From contig DHPN01000012.1 in assembly GCA_002407925.1 (NCBI GenBank), positions 11,278-69,071 on the forward strand: DNA of 57,794 nucleotides, read 5' to 3'. This stretch comes from Atopobiaceae bacterium UBA5363 (GTDB taxonomy: Bacteria > Actinomycetota > Coriobacteriia > Coriobacteriales > Atopobiaceae). The notes under the pieces were generated by a model that was given only the letters and a program-made list of their open reading frames with translations, did not search any database and was not told the origin of the DNA. This document shows, in pieces, positions 24,712 to 33,801 of this stretch. The number at the start of each line of letters is the position of its first letter. Position 1 is the first letter of the stretch. A program made the translations under genes and the position numbers.

Positions 24712-24781
24712 ACACTCCAGCCGCTCAGGGGGTGACAGGCTTCTCCGCCATAGCTTTCTAGCAGAGATGAGCGTGGCAGGC

Positions 24782-24851
24782 TGCAGCATTTTACGCACCT
24801 GCCCATGATGCGGGATCCGAGCCACACCATGGGCAAGTGCGTAATGCTGCA
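24782..24851. repeat. Long imperfect inverted repeat between convergent genes
   Basis: Arms 24782-24807 and 24828-24851 pair over about 23 positions with one mismatch and a two-base bulge, around a 20-base loop (TGCAGCATT..TTACGCAC..TGCCCATG against its complement). It ends three bases from the asd stop codon and 70 bases after the ABC ATPase gene. It may terminate both converging transcripts, although no good T-run flanks it. Confidence 0.6.
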
Positions 24852-24854
24852 AAT

Positions 24855-25877
24855 TTATACCAGCATCTCAGCGATTTGAACTGCGTTGGTAGCGGCGCCC
24901 TTGCGAATCTGGTCGCCACAGGTCCAGTACGTGAGAGAGAAAACCCCATCGGGGGCGGAGACGTCCCGACGAACGCGGCCGACGAGCACGAGATCTTGAT
25001 TCGTAGAGTCAAGCGGAGTCGGGTAGCGCAAGGTGGCGTCTGCAGCCGAGGGATCATCGATAAGTCTCACACCGGGGGCCTTTGCAAGGATGCTCCGAGC
25101 CTCCTGCGGCGAAAGCTCACGATCAAACTCTGCCGTGATCGACTCTGCATGCGAGCGTACAACAGGAACGCGCACGCAAGTGCAATTTACACGCAAGTTC
25201 GGCAGGTGCATGATCTTGCGACCCTCATTGCCCATCTTCACTTCCTCGGAGGTGTACCCAACCTCGTCGAAACCACCGATTTGGGGAAAGAGGTTGTGCT
25301 CGAGCTGACGAGGAAATGGCGTCGTCTCTCCTACCTGCTTTCCAGCAGCAACAGCTTGGGTCTCGCGCTCGAGCTCGCGCAGGCCACCCATTCCAGCGCC
25401 AGATGCCGCCTGATACGTCGAGACGATGAGGCGGCGAAGGCCTGCCGCCTGGTGAAGTGGCCATGTCGGCACAAGGCCGATTATCGTGGCGCAGTTTGGA
25501 TTAGCTATGATTCCCTTGTTTGCCTGCACGTCTTGAGGGTTGATCTCAGGAATGACAAGAGGCACGTCAGGGTCTAGGCGGAAGGCATGGCTGTTGTCGA
25601 CACAGACCGCTCCGCACCGAACAGCTTCAGGCAGCAGGGCTTTGGCCGTCTTATCTCCCGCGGCGCCGAGCACAATGTCAACGCCCTCGAAGGCCGCAGG
25701 TGTCGCCTCAACGACTTTGACGTCATTTCCTTGAAAATGGACCGTCTTGCCTGCGGAACGGGCGCTTGCAAGCGGAACGAGCCTGCTCACGGGAAAATTG
25801 CGCTCCTCAAGGCATTGGAGCATTTGCGTACCGACGACGCCGGTGACGCCAAGTATGGCGATGACTTTCTCGCTCAT
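24855..25877 (-). CDS. asd: Aspartate-semialdehyde dehydrogenase
   Basis: A 340-residue enzyme reducing aspartyl phosphate to aspartate semialdehyde with NADPH, the branch step to Thr, Met, Lys and diaminopimelate. ILGVTGVVGTQM is the nucleotide-binding motif at residues 8-20, NPNCATI carries nucleophile Cys129, and the later HAESITAEF segment holds the catalytic His. ATG at 25877 follows GAAGAGGAG; the frame is open 20 codons further upstream without a better site. Last gene of hom-lysC-asd, 62 bases after lysC. Confidence 0.95.
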   Translation of the reverse strand: MSEKVIAILGVTGVVGTQMLQCLEERNFPVSRLVPLASARSAGKTVHFQGNDVKVVEATPAAFEGVDIVLGAAGDKTAKALLPEAVRCGAVCVDNSHAFRLDPDVPLVIPEINPQDVQANKGIIANPNCATIIGLVPTWPLHQAAGLRRLIVSTYQAASGAGMGGLRELERETQAVAAGKQVGETTPFPRQLEHNLFPQIGGFDEVGYTSEEVKMGNEGRKIMHLPNLRVNCTCVRVPVVRSHAESITAEFDRELSPQEARSILAKAPGVRLIDDPSAADATLRYPTPLDSTNQDLVLVGRVRRDVSAPDGVFSLTYWTCGDQIRKGAATNAVQIAEMLV

Positions 25878-25939
25878 CTTTTTCTCCTCTTCACAGATCT
25901 TCTCATGGCACAGGGCAGCCGTCTCGGCTGCCGACAATT

Positions 25940-27265
25940 CTAGACTTTCGCATGGGCGGCGAACCTGTCGTACATTACGCGAATCGCACGCTCAAAATCA
26001 TCGTTGCTGACGCCTACGATGATCGATATCTCCTGCGAGCTTTGCGTGATCATACGAATGTTGATCCCAGCCTCGCCAAGCACCCCGAAAATCCGTCCGG
26101 ACGAGCCTGGACGACGGCGAATGTTGCGGCCGACGATTGAGATCAGCGCGAGCTTGTCCATAACTGTGATGTCATCAGGCTCGAGCTCGCGCCGCAGGTC
26201 CGCAACGATCGGATAGATGGAGTCCTTCACATCTTCGCTTCTAACGACCACGCCAAAGGAGTCAACGCCGGTGGGGATATGCTCGACAGACACATGATAG
26301 CGCTCAAAGATGGATAGCGCAGACCTTACGATGCCTATCTTGTCGGACATGTGGGCCTTTTGTATGTGAACAGAAGTGAAGTTGCGGCGACCCGCAATGC
26401 CCGTGATGAGATGCTCAACCTCACGCTGCTCCGCTGTCTCGCGAATGGTCGTGCCCGGCGCATCGGGATCGTTCGTATTTTTGATCTGAATTGGAATATT
26501 GGCCTCGCGCACAGGAAATATCGAGTCCTCTTGGAGCACAGACGCTCCCATATAGGACAGCTCGCGCATCTCATCAAACGTAATGCGGTGAATGGGACGG
26601 GGGTTGTCAACTATGCGCGGATCGGCCGACAGGAACCCTGAAACGTCTGTCCAATTCTCGTAGACGTTAGCCTCAAGGCAACGAGCAAGCACGGCACCGG
26701 TGATGTCTCCTCCGCCGCGCTGGAAGAGCTTGAAGGTCCCATCGACAGTGCACCCGTAAAAGCCCGGCAAAACAAAGCGTCCATCGCTGCGTTGCGCTGC
26801 CTCCTTAGCACGAGCGGCAGTACGCTCGAGATCGACCTTTCCGTCATGATGAAAGACGATCACGTCGGCGGCATCAACAAACGGGTAACCGAGATACTCC
26901 GCCAAAAGATGAGCCGTGAACCACTCACCGCGCGAAACGATGTACTCAGGCGAGAGGCTCTCAATCACAGAGGAGAACTCATCGAACTTCTCGGCCACCG
27001 GAAATGCAAGGCCAAGCTCCTTGGTGATGTTGACGAAGCGCTGCTCGATCTGGGAGAGTAGTGGATGGCAGTCAACGTGATACTTCACATGTGCATTTAC
27101 GAGAAGCAACAGGTCGGTGATCTTGTTGTCGTCGGCTGTACGCTTGCCTATGGCCGAAACGACAACGAAGCGGCGGTCAGGGTCGGCCGCGACAATCTTT
27201 TTTACTTTGCGGAACTGATCGGCGGTCGCAACTGAAGAGCCGCCGAATTTTGCTACCTTGATCAT
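25940..27265 (-). CDS. lysC: Aspartate kinase
   Basis: A 441-residue kinase for the first step from aspartate. KFGGSSVATA at residues 6-15 is the ATP/aspartate motif; FQRGGGDITGAVLA and ENWTDVSGFLSADPRIV complete the catalytic core. Two ACT domains follow from about residue 295, the second with IVGRNIRRRPGSSGRIFGVLGEAGINIRMI in which the effector loop is visible. Feedback inhibition by Lys and/or Thr is expected for the family. It starts with ATG after AAAGGAC, three bases downstream of hom. Confidence 0.95.
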   Translation of the reverse strand: MIKVAKFGGSSVATADQFRKVKKIVAADPDRRFVVVSAIGKRTADDNKITDLLLLVNAHVKYHVDCHPLLSQIEQRFVNITKELGLAFPVAEKFDEFSSVIESLSPEYIVSRGEWFTAHLLAEYLGYPFVDAADVIVFHHDGKVDLERTAARAKEAAQRSDGRFVLPGFYGCTVDGTFKLFQRGGGDITGAVLARCLEANVYENWTDVSGFLSADPRIVDNPRPIHRITFDEMRELSYMGASVLQEDSIFPVREANIPIQIKNTNDPDAPGTTIRETAEQREVEHLITGIAGRRNFTSVHIQKAHMSDKIGIVRSALSIFERYHVSVEHIPTGVDSFGVVVRSEDVKDSIYPIVADLRRELEPDDITVMDKLALISIVGRNIRRRPGSSGRIFGVLGEAGINIRMITQSSQEISIIVGVSNDDFERAIRVMYDRFAAHAKV

Positions 27266-27268
27266 AGG

Positions 27269-28417
27269 TTAGATGTCCTTTCGTGGGCGCGCGAAAATGA
27301 TCGCTTCAGGATCAGAAGTCCGGGCAAGGCTAAGCAGCCTCTTCGCAACTATCGGGTCAATATCACGAACGAGCCACGCATTTGCTCCGTAAGAGCGCCA
27401 GTCCATGGTGCATCCTTCAAGAGCCGTTGCGTCATCGGCACGCAAGACATAGTCCCCAACGAATAGGCTCGGGTCGAAAACAAGGTCTTTGCAAATGTGG
27501 AACTCTGGGCGCTCGCCAGCGGCATAGTCAAGCACATCTTGCAGCATCGCATTGCCTGTCGGCAAAGAGCCTGCGCCTTGACCGTAGAACTTCAGGTCGC
27601 CGACAGTAGTAGCGCTCAGCCCCAAGATATTGAAGTTCGCTGGCACGTTTGCCTCGACATAGCTGGCAGGCAACGCCACAGGCTCTACGCATGCGGCAAA
27701 GCGATCTCCTTGGCGCAGCGCACGACCTATGAGTTTGACAGTCCGGCCATGCACAGCAAACAGATCCACATCAGACTTCTTCAAGGTGCGAATGCCTGTA
27801 ACAGGCAAGCTGTTCGGGCAAAGCGCATCGAAGGCAGCGAGGCAGCTTATTATGACCTTATTGGCCACGTCGATGCCATCGATGTCAGCAGAGGGATCAC
27901 GCTCAGCGTAGCCGAGCTTCTGAGCTTCCTTCAACACCTCGTCGAAGGTCTCGTCGCCCTTTGCCAAGGTCGTGAGCAAGTAGTTGGTTGTGCCATTCAT
28001 GATGCCAGAAAATGCGGAGATGCTGTCAATGCGACGCACCTTTCGAATAGAGGAAAGCCATGGGACTCCCCCGCCGACGGATGCCTCACACATCAAGGTT
28101 GCGCCTGTCGTATGGGCAAGCTCGACAAACTCGGCAAGGTTGGCGGCCACAACTGCCTTGTTGGAGGTGACGACACTTTTACCCGCAGCAAGTGCGTCAG
28201 CGATGTAGGTATGGGCTGGCTCAAGGCCTCCCATACACTCTAGGATGAGACGTATGTCAGGATCTCCTACGATCTCGTCAAAATGTGAAGTCATTCGCTC
28301 ATCCGTACAGCGATCAGGCAATTCGAGAATACGTGTGACATCTACGCCAGCAAGCGTAGAGCAGATTTTGTCGACGCCTCGGCCAACCGTGCCATGACCA
28401 AGCAGAGCGATGTCCAT
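27269..28417 (-). CDS. hom: Homoserine dehydrogenase with short C-terminal domain
   Basis: A 382-residue NAD(P)-dependent enzyme converting aspartate semialdehyde to homoserine. LLGHGTVGRGV at residues 5-15 binds the nucleotide; TSNKAVVA, GIMNGTTNY and the LGYAERDPSADIDGIDVANK signature with its catalytic Lys/Asp are present. The family usually has 420-440 residues with a C-terminal ACT domain; here only about 70 residues follow the core, beginning YVLRADD, which looks like a shortened or degenerate ACT domain. Feedback by threonine may therefore differ. First gene of hom-lysC-asd, divergent from thrC. Confidence 0.94.
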   Translation of the reverse strand: MDIALLGHGTVGRGVDKICSTLAGVDVTRILELPDRCTDERMTSHFDEIVGDPDIRLILECMGGLEPAHTYIADALAAGKSVVTSNKAVVAANLAEFVELAHTTGATLMCEASVGGGVPWLSSIRKVRRIDSISAFSGIMNGTTNYLLTTLAKGDETFDEVLKEAQKLGYAERDPSADIDGIDVANKVIISCLAAFDALCPNSLPVTGIRTLKKSDVDLFAVHGRTVKLIGRALRQGDRFAACVEPVALPASYVEANVPANFNILGLSATTVGDLKFYGQGAGSLPTGNAMLQDVLDYAAGERPEFHICKDLVFDPSLFVGDYVLRADDATALEGCTMDWRSYGANAWLVRDIDPIVAKRLLSLARTSDPEAIIFARPRKDI

Positions 28418-28453
28418 CTTGTTCCAATCTTTTGTTGACAGTTATACGATAGG

Positions 28454-28473
28454 CATAACGAAACACCGTTATG
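28454..28473. promoter_or_regulatory. Palindrome between hom and thrC
   Basis: CATAACG (28454-28460) and CGTTATG (28467-28473) form a perfect 7-bp inverted repeat around AAACAC, near the middle of the 99-base gap between divergent hom and thrC. A further GTTAT at 28441 lies alongside. A single regulator site controlling both arms of the threonine pathway is the natural reading (inference). Confidence 0.4.
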
Positions 28474-28516
28474 ATAGCTTTTAAGCAGCATACAGGCCAC
28501 GGGACGAGGAGCAACC

Positions 28517-30016
28517 TTGTCAAATTTGTATCACAGCACGCGTGACGCGTCTCATTCCGTAACAAGTAAGCAAGCAATCTTGGCTGGCTTGGCGCCAGAC
28601 GGGGGACTGTTCGTCTCAGACGCGCTCACACAAGGCGAATTGTCAGCTGACCTCGCATCCGTGTGCTCGAAAGATTACCTTGGCATTGCCAAGGACATCC
28701 TTGCGCTGCTGCTGCCCGACTTCTCCCGCGAAGAGGTCTCCCGCTGCGTCAGCTCTGCCTATGGGCCACGCTTCGACACAGCTGCTATCACGCCGCTTGT
28801 CCCCTTCAGAGATGATTGGCTTCTCGAGCTTTGGCACGGCCCTACATGCGCCTTCAAGGACGTCGCCCTTCAAATGCTGCCGCGCCTTATGTCGGTCGCG
28901 CGCCAAGACTTGCACAGCGCTAACAACGTGATGATCGTCTGCGCCACCTCCGGCGACACAGGCAAAGCGGCCCTGGAGGGGTTTACCAATGTAGCAGGCA
29001 CCGGCGTGACGGTCTTTTATCCCGCAGGAGGCGTCTCTGACATACAACATTTGCAAATGGTCACGCAGAGAGGCGACAATGTCGCTGTCTGCGGGATCCA
29101 TGGCAACTTCGATGATGCTCAGACCCAGGTGAAGCGCATCTTTTCAGACCCTGCTTTGGCAGAAAGGCTGGCTGCGGCCAACACAGTGCTTTCAAGCGCC
29201 AACTCAATCAACGTCGGTCGCCTCGTGCCACAGGTAAGCTATTATTTCTCCGCATATGCGCAGCTTGTTCGCAGTGGCGTAATTCATGTGGGCGATGAGG
29301 TTGAGTACTGTGTGCCAACGGGCAACTTCGGGGATGTGCTGGCAGGCTACTACGCAAAGCTGCTCGGACTGCCAGTCGCTCGACTGACAGTCGCCTCCAA
29401 CGAGAACGATGTGCTGACGGAGTTCATATCCACCGGCATCTATAACCGACTTCGACCTTTCAAGCGTACGATTTCCCCTTCCATGGACATTCTCGTCTCC
29501 TCAAACCTAGAGCGTCTGCTGTATTACCTCTCAGGCGGAGACTGCGCTTATGTGAGACAACTGATGGAACAGCTTGCCAGTGAAGGACATTACCATGTGT
29601 CTAATGCGGTCTTCAATCAGATGAAGAACGTTTTTTCATGCGGAAAGGCCACTGACGAACAAACGCGCGCGACGATTCAACAAACATGGGAAGATGAGGG
29701 CTTGCTCATCGATCCACATACGGCCGTGGCCGCTCATGTGTTGTCTGAGACCCCACATACTCCTGGCGTTCCGCGCATTTGCCTATCAACTGCCAATCCC
29801 TATAAGTTCTCCTCTGACGTTCTTGCCGCCTTGGGAGCCGACGTGTCAGGGATGGACGGCTTCGCCTGCATGGACAGGCTGCATGACATGACCGGCATGT
29901 CAATTCCCCAGCAGCTTTTCGAGCTTCGCTCATTGCCCCAGCTTCATACGGGTACCTGTGAGCAGGGCCAAATGTCAGATTTTGTCGAGCAAGCGGCGGA
30001 GAAGGTCTTCTCATGA
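28517..30016 (+). CDS. thrC: Threonine synthase
   Basis: A 499-residue PLP enzyme converting phosphohomoserine to threonine. It is of the longer form also found in E. coli and yeast: YHSTRD start, LAPDGGLFV, GPTCAFKDVALQ with PLP Lys114, CATSGDTGKAALEGF, FDDAQTQVK, and VPTGNFGDVLAGYYAK. The start codon is TTG with GAGGAG six bases upstream. It overlaps thrB by four bases (ATGA), so translation is coupled, and it is divergent from hom. Confidence 0.95.
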   Translation: MSNLYHSTRDASHSVTSKQAILAGLAPDGGLFVSDALTQGELSADLASVCSKDYLGIAKDILALLLPDFSREEVSRCVSSAYGPRFDTAAITPLVPFRDDWLLELWHGPTCAFKDVALQMLPRLMSVARQDLHSANNVMIVCATSGDTGKAALEGFTNVAGTGVTVFYPAGGVSDIQHLQMVTQRGDNVAVCGIHGNFDDAQTQVKRIFSDPALAERLAAANTVLSSANSINVGRLVPQVSYYFSAYAQLVRSGVIHVGDEVEYCVPTGNFGDVLAGYYAKLLGLPVARLTVASNENDVLTEFISTGIYNRLRPFKRTISPSMDILVSSNLERLLYYLSGGDCAYVRQLMEQLASEGHYHVSNAVFNQMKNVFSCGKATDEQTRATIQQTWEDEGLLIDPHTAVAAHVLSETPHTPGVPRICLSTANPYKFSSDVLAALGADVSGMDGFACMDRLHDMTGMSIPQQLFELRSLPQLHTGTCEQGQMSDFVEQAAEKVFS

Positions 30017-30927
30017 GCGTCACGATCCGCGTTCCTGCCACCTCGGCTAATGTCGGCGTAGGGTTTGACTGCCTTGGCATCGCTCTTGATCTTGAGGCAA
30101 GCTTTCATTTCGAGGCATCTGACGACGGCCAGCTTCATATCGCTGGCTGCCCTCAGCGCTTTCGGGGAGCCGACAACCTCGTTTGGACATCGTATCTGCA
30201 CGCGTGCAGGGCATGGGGCCTGCCTTCTGGGCTGCTTTCCATAAACATCAACTCGCCCATCCCCCTCGCGGGGGGGCTCGGCTCAAGCTCCGCTTGCATC
30301 GTCGCTGGCATTTGTGCTGCGCAGCTGCTTGGTGGCCAAGCTATCGACCGCAAAGCCACACTGCGCCTCGCCACTTCGCTCGAGGGACACCCTGACAACA
30401 TTGCACCAGCGGTCCTCGGTGGACTCGTTTGCTCATTTGTCGACGCTGGGGAAGTGACGACGATACGCTTTGATGTGGCAGACAAGCTACGCTTCGTTGC
30501 CATTGTCCCCCCCTATGAGGTGCGCACCTCCGACGCGCGACGCGTCTTGCCGTCCGAAGTCCCCCTGTCAGTTGCCGTCTGGCAGACGGGACGCTGCGTC
30601 GCGATGGTTCACGCCCTTGAAGCCGGCGATGCGCAGCTCATCGCCGCCTGCGCCCATGACAGGCTGCACGAGCCGTATCGTGCCAAGCTCATCCCCGACT
30701 ATGAGGCGTTTCGCTCCGCCTCACTTGCCGCGGGAGCGTCTGCCTTCGTGATCTCTGGATCTGGAGCCACGATGCTTGCCATCTGTGACGGAGATGCGCA
30801 TGCAAAATCTGTCATTGACACAATCAGCGCGATGGAGAGCGTGGCCGAAGCTGAGGGAGGCAAGCGAGGAGTCAAGGCCTTCCTTCTCCATCCGTGCAGC
30901 ACCGGCGCCGTTCGTCTAGACCTATAG
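30013..30927 (+). CDS. thrB: Homoserine kinase
   Basis: A 304-residue GHMP kinase phosphorylating homoserine. VPATSANVGVGFDCLG is the N-terminal signature, SPIPLAGGLGSSSACIV (residues 81-97) the phosphate loop, and VISGSGATMLAI the C-terminal GHMP motif. It starts within the last codon of thrC. Together with hom, lysC, asd and thrC the window encodes all five enzymes from aspartate to threonine. Confidence 0.95.
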   Translation: MSVTIRVPATSANVGVGFDCLGIALDLEASFHFEASDDGQLHIAGCPQRFRGADNLVWTSYLHACRAWGLPSGLLSININSPIPLAGGLGSSSACIVAGICAAQLLGGQAIDRKATLRLATSLEGHPDNIAPAVLGGLVCSFVDAGEVTTIRFDVADKLRFVAIVPPYEVRTSDARRVLPSEVPLSVAVWQTGRCVAMVHALEAGDAQLIAACAHDRLHEPYRAKLIPDYEAFRSASLAAGASAFVISGSGATMLAICDGDAHAKSVIDTISAMESVAEAEGGKRGVKAFLLHPCSTGAVRLDL

Positions 30928-30963
30928 AAGCATGTGTTTTTTGCAGAGCACATGCGCTTCTTT
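30928..30963 (+). terminator. Terminator after thrCB
   Basis: AAGC-ATGTG pairs with CACAT-GCTT (two-base bulge, loop containing six T), followed by CTTTG, immediately after the thrB stop codon. Confidence 0.55.
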
Positions 30964-31070
30964 GCGCAGCGATAAAATTTTTTAGCCATTCGCAAGGCGA
31001 CAACAACAGCGTGCTATCGTAGCAGGCCAGCATGAGCGTGCTGTTTCAGCTCAGAGAAAAGGAGTGTTCG

Positions 31071-32066
31071 GTGGAAAGATGGCAAGCCCTAGGAAGGATC
31101 CTGGGATCCCATATTGTGATCATAGTTCCTATTGCTCTTTTAATTGGCATCCTTGCCCCTTCTTCCTTGTCATGGCTCATTCCGGCGGTACCCGTGATGT
31201 TTGCGGTGCTGACCTTCCAGGGCTCACTTAACAACACGTTCCATCAGGTGCTGGAGGTTTTTCGCCGGCCCAAGCCCCTGCTTTTGATTCTTGCCACGAC
31301 GCTCGTGATAATTCCTTTTATTGCCCATCTTCTCGCACTCGTCTTTTTTGGAGGCGACGCAAATCTCGTATGCGGCACAACGCTTGAATACGCTACGCCT
31401 ATTGCTGTGAGCGCCTTCATGTGGCTTACCATGTATGAGGGCAACATTTCTCTCGGGCTCGCCGCAATACTGCTTTCGACAGTACTAGCCCCATTTACCA
31501 TACCCTTCACGCTCAAGATACTGATGGGGCAATCTGTTGACGTCGACGTGTTCACCATGATGTTTGACATGATATTCGAGATCGCCCTGCCCGCCTTGGC
31601 AGGGACGGCCCTCAACGAGCGCACGCATGGCTGGGGAAAGGAAACTCTCTCCCCTGCGCTGTCTCCTGCCTGCAAGATCTTATTGCCCCTCATCATCGGT
31701 ACGAACTCCACCGAGATCTCCGATCAGATGCACCATATGACACCCCAAATGTGGGGGGTCATGGCCTTCATCGGACTCTTCGCATTCTCAAGCTACCTAC
31801 TCGGCATGGCCCTCGCGCGGGCCACCCATCAAACACAGGCTAACTTTGTGACGATGTGCTACACCTGTGGCATGCGCAATATATCCTCTGGCGCTGTCAT
31901 CGCAGCAGCCTTCTTTCCTGCCGAGGTCTTGTTTCCCGTCATGATGGGAACCCTTTTTCAGCAGATCATTGCCGCATCGTTCGGCTCCATCATCGCCCGC
32001 ATGTCCAGCCATGGTCAGCACCACCAGAAGAAGGCAGGCGCATTCCTGCCTGCTGAGAACAGCTAG
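31071..32066 (+). CDS. BASS-family (bile acid:sodium symporter-like) transporter
   Basis: About 331 residues with nine or ten hydrophobic segments. CGTTLEYATPIAVSAFMW, SLGLAAILLSTVLAPFTIP and a late NFVTMCYTCGMRNISSGAVIAAAFFP with its polar GMRN in a helix break fit the BASS fold of sodium-coupled organic anion carriers. Bacterial members carry pantoate, pyruvate, bile acids or are unknown; no substrate is claimed. GTG at 31071 has AAGGAG seven bases upstream and is preferred to ATG 31032. Downstream of thrCB but after a terminator, so probably separate. Confidence 0.75.
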   Translation: MERWQALGRILGSHIVIIVPIALLIGILAPSSLSWLIPAVPVMFAVLTFQGSLNNTFHQVLEVFRRPKPLLLILATTLVIIPFIAHLLALVFFGGDANLVCGTTLEYATPIAVSAFMWLTMYEGNISLGLAAILLSTVLAPFTIPFTLKILMGQSVDVDVFTMMFDMIFEIALPALAGTALNERTHGWGKETLSPALSPACKILLPLIIGTNSTEISDQMHHMTPQMWGVMAFIGLFAFSSYLLGMALARATHQTQANFVTMCYTCGMRNISSGAVIAAAFFPAEVLFPVMMGTLFQQIIAASFGSIIARMSSHGQHHQKKAGAFLPAENS

Positions 32067-32078
32067 AAGAGCAAGAGG

Positions 32079-32119
32079 CCACTGCGCGCGAGGCGCAGTG
32101 GGGAGCTCCAAGGGCTCCC
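32079..32119. terminator. Tandem hairpins between convergent BASS gene and leuB
   Basis: CCACTGCGC and GCGCAGTGG form a 9-bp perfect stem with a five-base loop (32079-32101), followed by GGGAGC/GCTCCC (32101-32119). They sit in the 52-base gap between convergent genes and can act in both directions; T-runs are absent. Confidence 0.6.
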
Positions 32120-33258
32120 TACGCAAGATGGTGGCGCAAGGCGGCAACAACCTCATCGCCCATCTTAGAGGTACCAATAACCTGATCTTGGGCAGTAGAG
32201 GCATCTGCTATGTCCGCAGTGCGCCAGCCGGCATCTAAGACGTCTTCGACAGAGGCTTCGATCGCCGCAGCTTCGTGAGTCATCCCAAATGCATAGCGCA
32301 GCATCAATGCCACGGAACCTATCTGGGCAAGGGGATTGGCGACGCCCCGACCAGCTATGTCAGGAGCTGATCCATGGCTTGGCTCGAACAACGGCGTGCC
32401 TGTCCCGATCGATGCGCTTGCAAGCATGCCAAGCGACCCCGTAAGCTGGGCCGCCTCGTCAGAGAGAATATCGCCGAAGGTATTTTCCGTAACGAGGACA
32501 TCAAATTGAGAGGGGTTAGCAATAAGCTGCATAGCGCAATTATCCACGAGCATGTCGGTTGATTTGACCCGTGGGTATTCAGCTGCCATCTCATGGGCGA
32601 TAGAGCGCCAAAGTCGGCTTGTGGCAAGGACGTTTGCCTTGTCAACGCTCACAAGGCGATGCCGGGGACGCCTGTTCGCAGCCTCATATGCCCAACGGAT
32701 CACCCGCTCAATCTCGTACTCGCTGTACTCGCAGGCATCGGAGGCATAGCGACCGATTGAGCCGTCCACGCCAGCTCCAGCCCTTGCAGGGTCAGTGACG
32801 CGCTTGCCGAAGTAAAGTCCGCCGGTAAGCTCTCTTACTATAAGGAAGTCAACGTCTTTCATATGGTCTGGCTTAAGCGTTGACGCCTCGGCCAGTGCTT
32901 TGAAGGCGTGCACAGGACGAAGGTTCACGTAAAGTCCCAGCGCTTTGCGAATGCCAAGAAGACCTTGTTCCGGGCGAGCCGCCTGCGGATCGGTCGTATC
33001 CCACTTCGGGCCTCCGACGGCGGCAAGCAGCACGGCATCAGCGGCCTGCGCAGCAGTGCGTGTTTTTTCGGGAAAGGCAGTGAGGACCTCGCCAGCGTTG
33101 CGCGCGGCGTCGATGGCGCAACCGCCCAGAAGCGCATCGTTGCAAACGAAAGAGACATCACCAGCCTCTTCGACGGCAGAGAGCACTTTTTTTCCTTCTT
33201 GCATGATTTCGGGTCCAATGCCATCGCCCGGCAGCGTACAGATCGTATAGGTTTTCAC
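32119..33258 (-). CDS. leuB: 3-isopropylmalate dehydrogenase
   Basis: A 379-residue NAD-dependent decarboxylating dehydrogenase, third enzyme of leucine synthesis. LPGDGIGPEIM at the start, LLGIRKALGLYVNLRPV, FLIVRELTGGLYFG and SVDKANVLATSRLWR carry the catalytic Arg, Tyr and Lys, and EPSHGSAPDIAGRGVANPLAQIGSVALML is the NAD signature. Last gene of leuACDB; its ATG overlaps the leuD stop by four bases. Confidence 0.96.
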   Translation of the reverse strand: MKTYTICTLPGDGIGPEIMQEGKKVLSAVEEAGDVSFVCNDALLGGCAIDAARNAGEVLTAFPEKTRTAAQAADAVLLAAVGGPKWDTTDPQAARPEQGLLGIRKALGLYVNLRPVHAFKALAEASTLKPDHMKDVDFLIVRELTGGLYFGKRVTDPARAGAGVDGSIGRYASDACEYSEYEIERVIRWAYEAANRRPRHRLVSVDKANVLATSRLWRSIAHEMAAEYPRVKSTDMLVDNCAMQLIANPSQFDVLVTENTFGDILSDEAAQLTGSLGMLASASIGTGTPLFEPSHGSAPDIAGRGVANPLAQIGSVALMLRYAFGMTHEAAAIEASVEDVLDAGWRTADIADASTAQDQVIGTSKMGDEVVAALRHHLA

Positions 33259-33773
33259 AGCTCTCCTCCACTTTTGGCCCTCGGCGCAAGCTTTTCTCTG
33301 GTCCTCTTTACGAGGCCGCCGGCCTCAATGATCTCAGCTATGAAAGGCGGAAACGGCTCTGCAGTGAAACGCTGCCCTGTCGTCTCATTGCAAATCGTGC
33401 CCGTCTGTGTGTCAACACTTATCTTCTCTCCATTTTTGGTCGCATCACAAGCTGCAGGGCATTCCATGATCGCAAGCCCAGTGTTGATCGCATTGCGATA
33501 GAAGATGCGCGCAAAGCTTTTTGCGATTACGCAGCTGATACCTGCTGCCTTGAGGGCGACGGGAGCATGCTCCCGCGATGAGCCGCAGCCGAAGTTCTCG
33601 TCAGCGACGATGATGTCCCCCGGCCTGACCTTTTCGGCAAAAGTCTCATCAATATCTTCCATGGCATGCTTTGCCAACTCTTTTGGATCAGAGGTGTTCA
33701 AATAGCGCGCGGGGATGATGACATCCGTGTTCACATCTCTTCCGTAGCGAAACGCCATGCCTTCGTAGTACAT
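33255..33773 (-). CDS. leuD: 3-isopropylmalate dehydratase small subunit
   Basis: A 172-residue swivel subunit of isopropylmalate isomerase. RYGRDVNTDVIIPARYL, DENFGCGSSREHAPVAL (substrate-binding loop) and KSFARIFYRNAINTGL are diagnostic. The length near 165-170 marks the short form found with the leuC variant of archaea and many anaerobes. AAAGGAG precedes the ATG. Between leuC and leuB. Confidence 0.95.
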   Translation of the reverse strand: MYYEGMAFRYGRDVNTDVIIPARYLNTSDPKELAKHAMEDIDETFAEKVRPGDIIVADENFGCGSSREHAPVALKAAGISCVIAKSFARIFYRNAINTGLAIMECPAACDATKNGEKISVDTQTGTICNETTGQRFTAEPFPPFIAEIIEAGGLVKRTREKLAPRAKSGGEL

Positions 33774-33801
33774 TTTTTCTCCTTTGCCAATGCTAAGCTG
33801 A

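Noticed and set aside
24837..25577. A 246-codon frame antisense to asd
   Set aside because: Shadow of asd, and it would start inside the long inverted repeat.
27497..28243. A 248-codon frame antisense to hom
   Set aside because: Shadow of hom; no start context and atypical composition.
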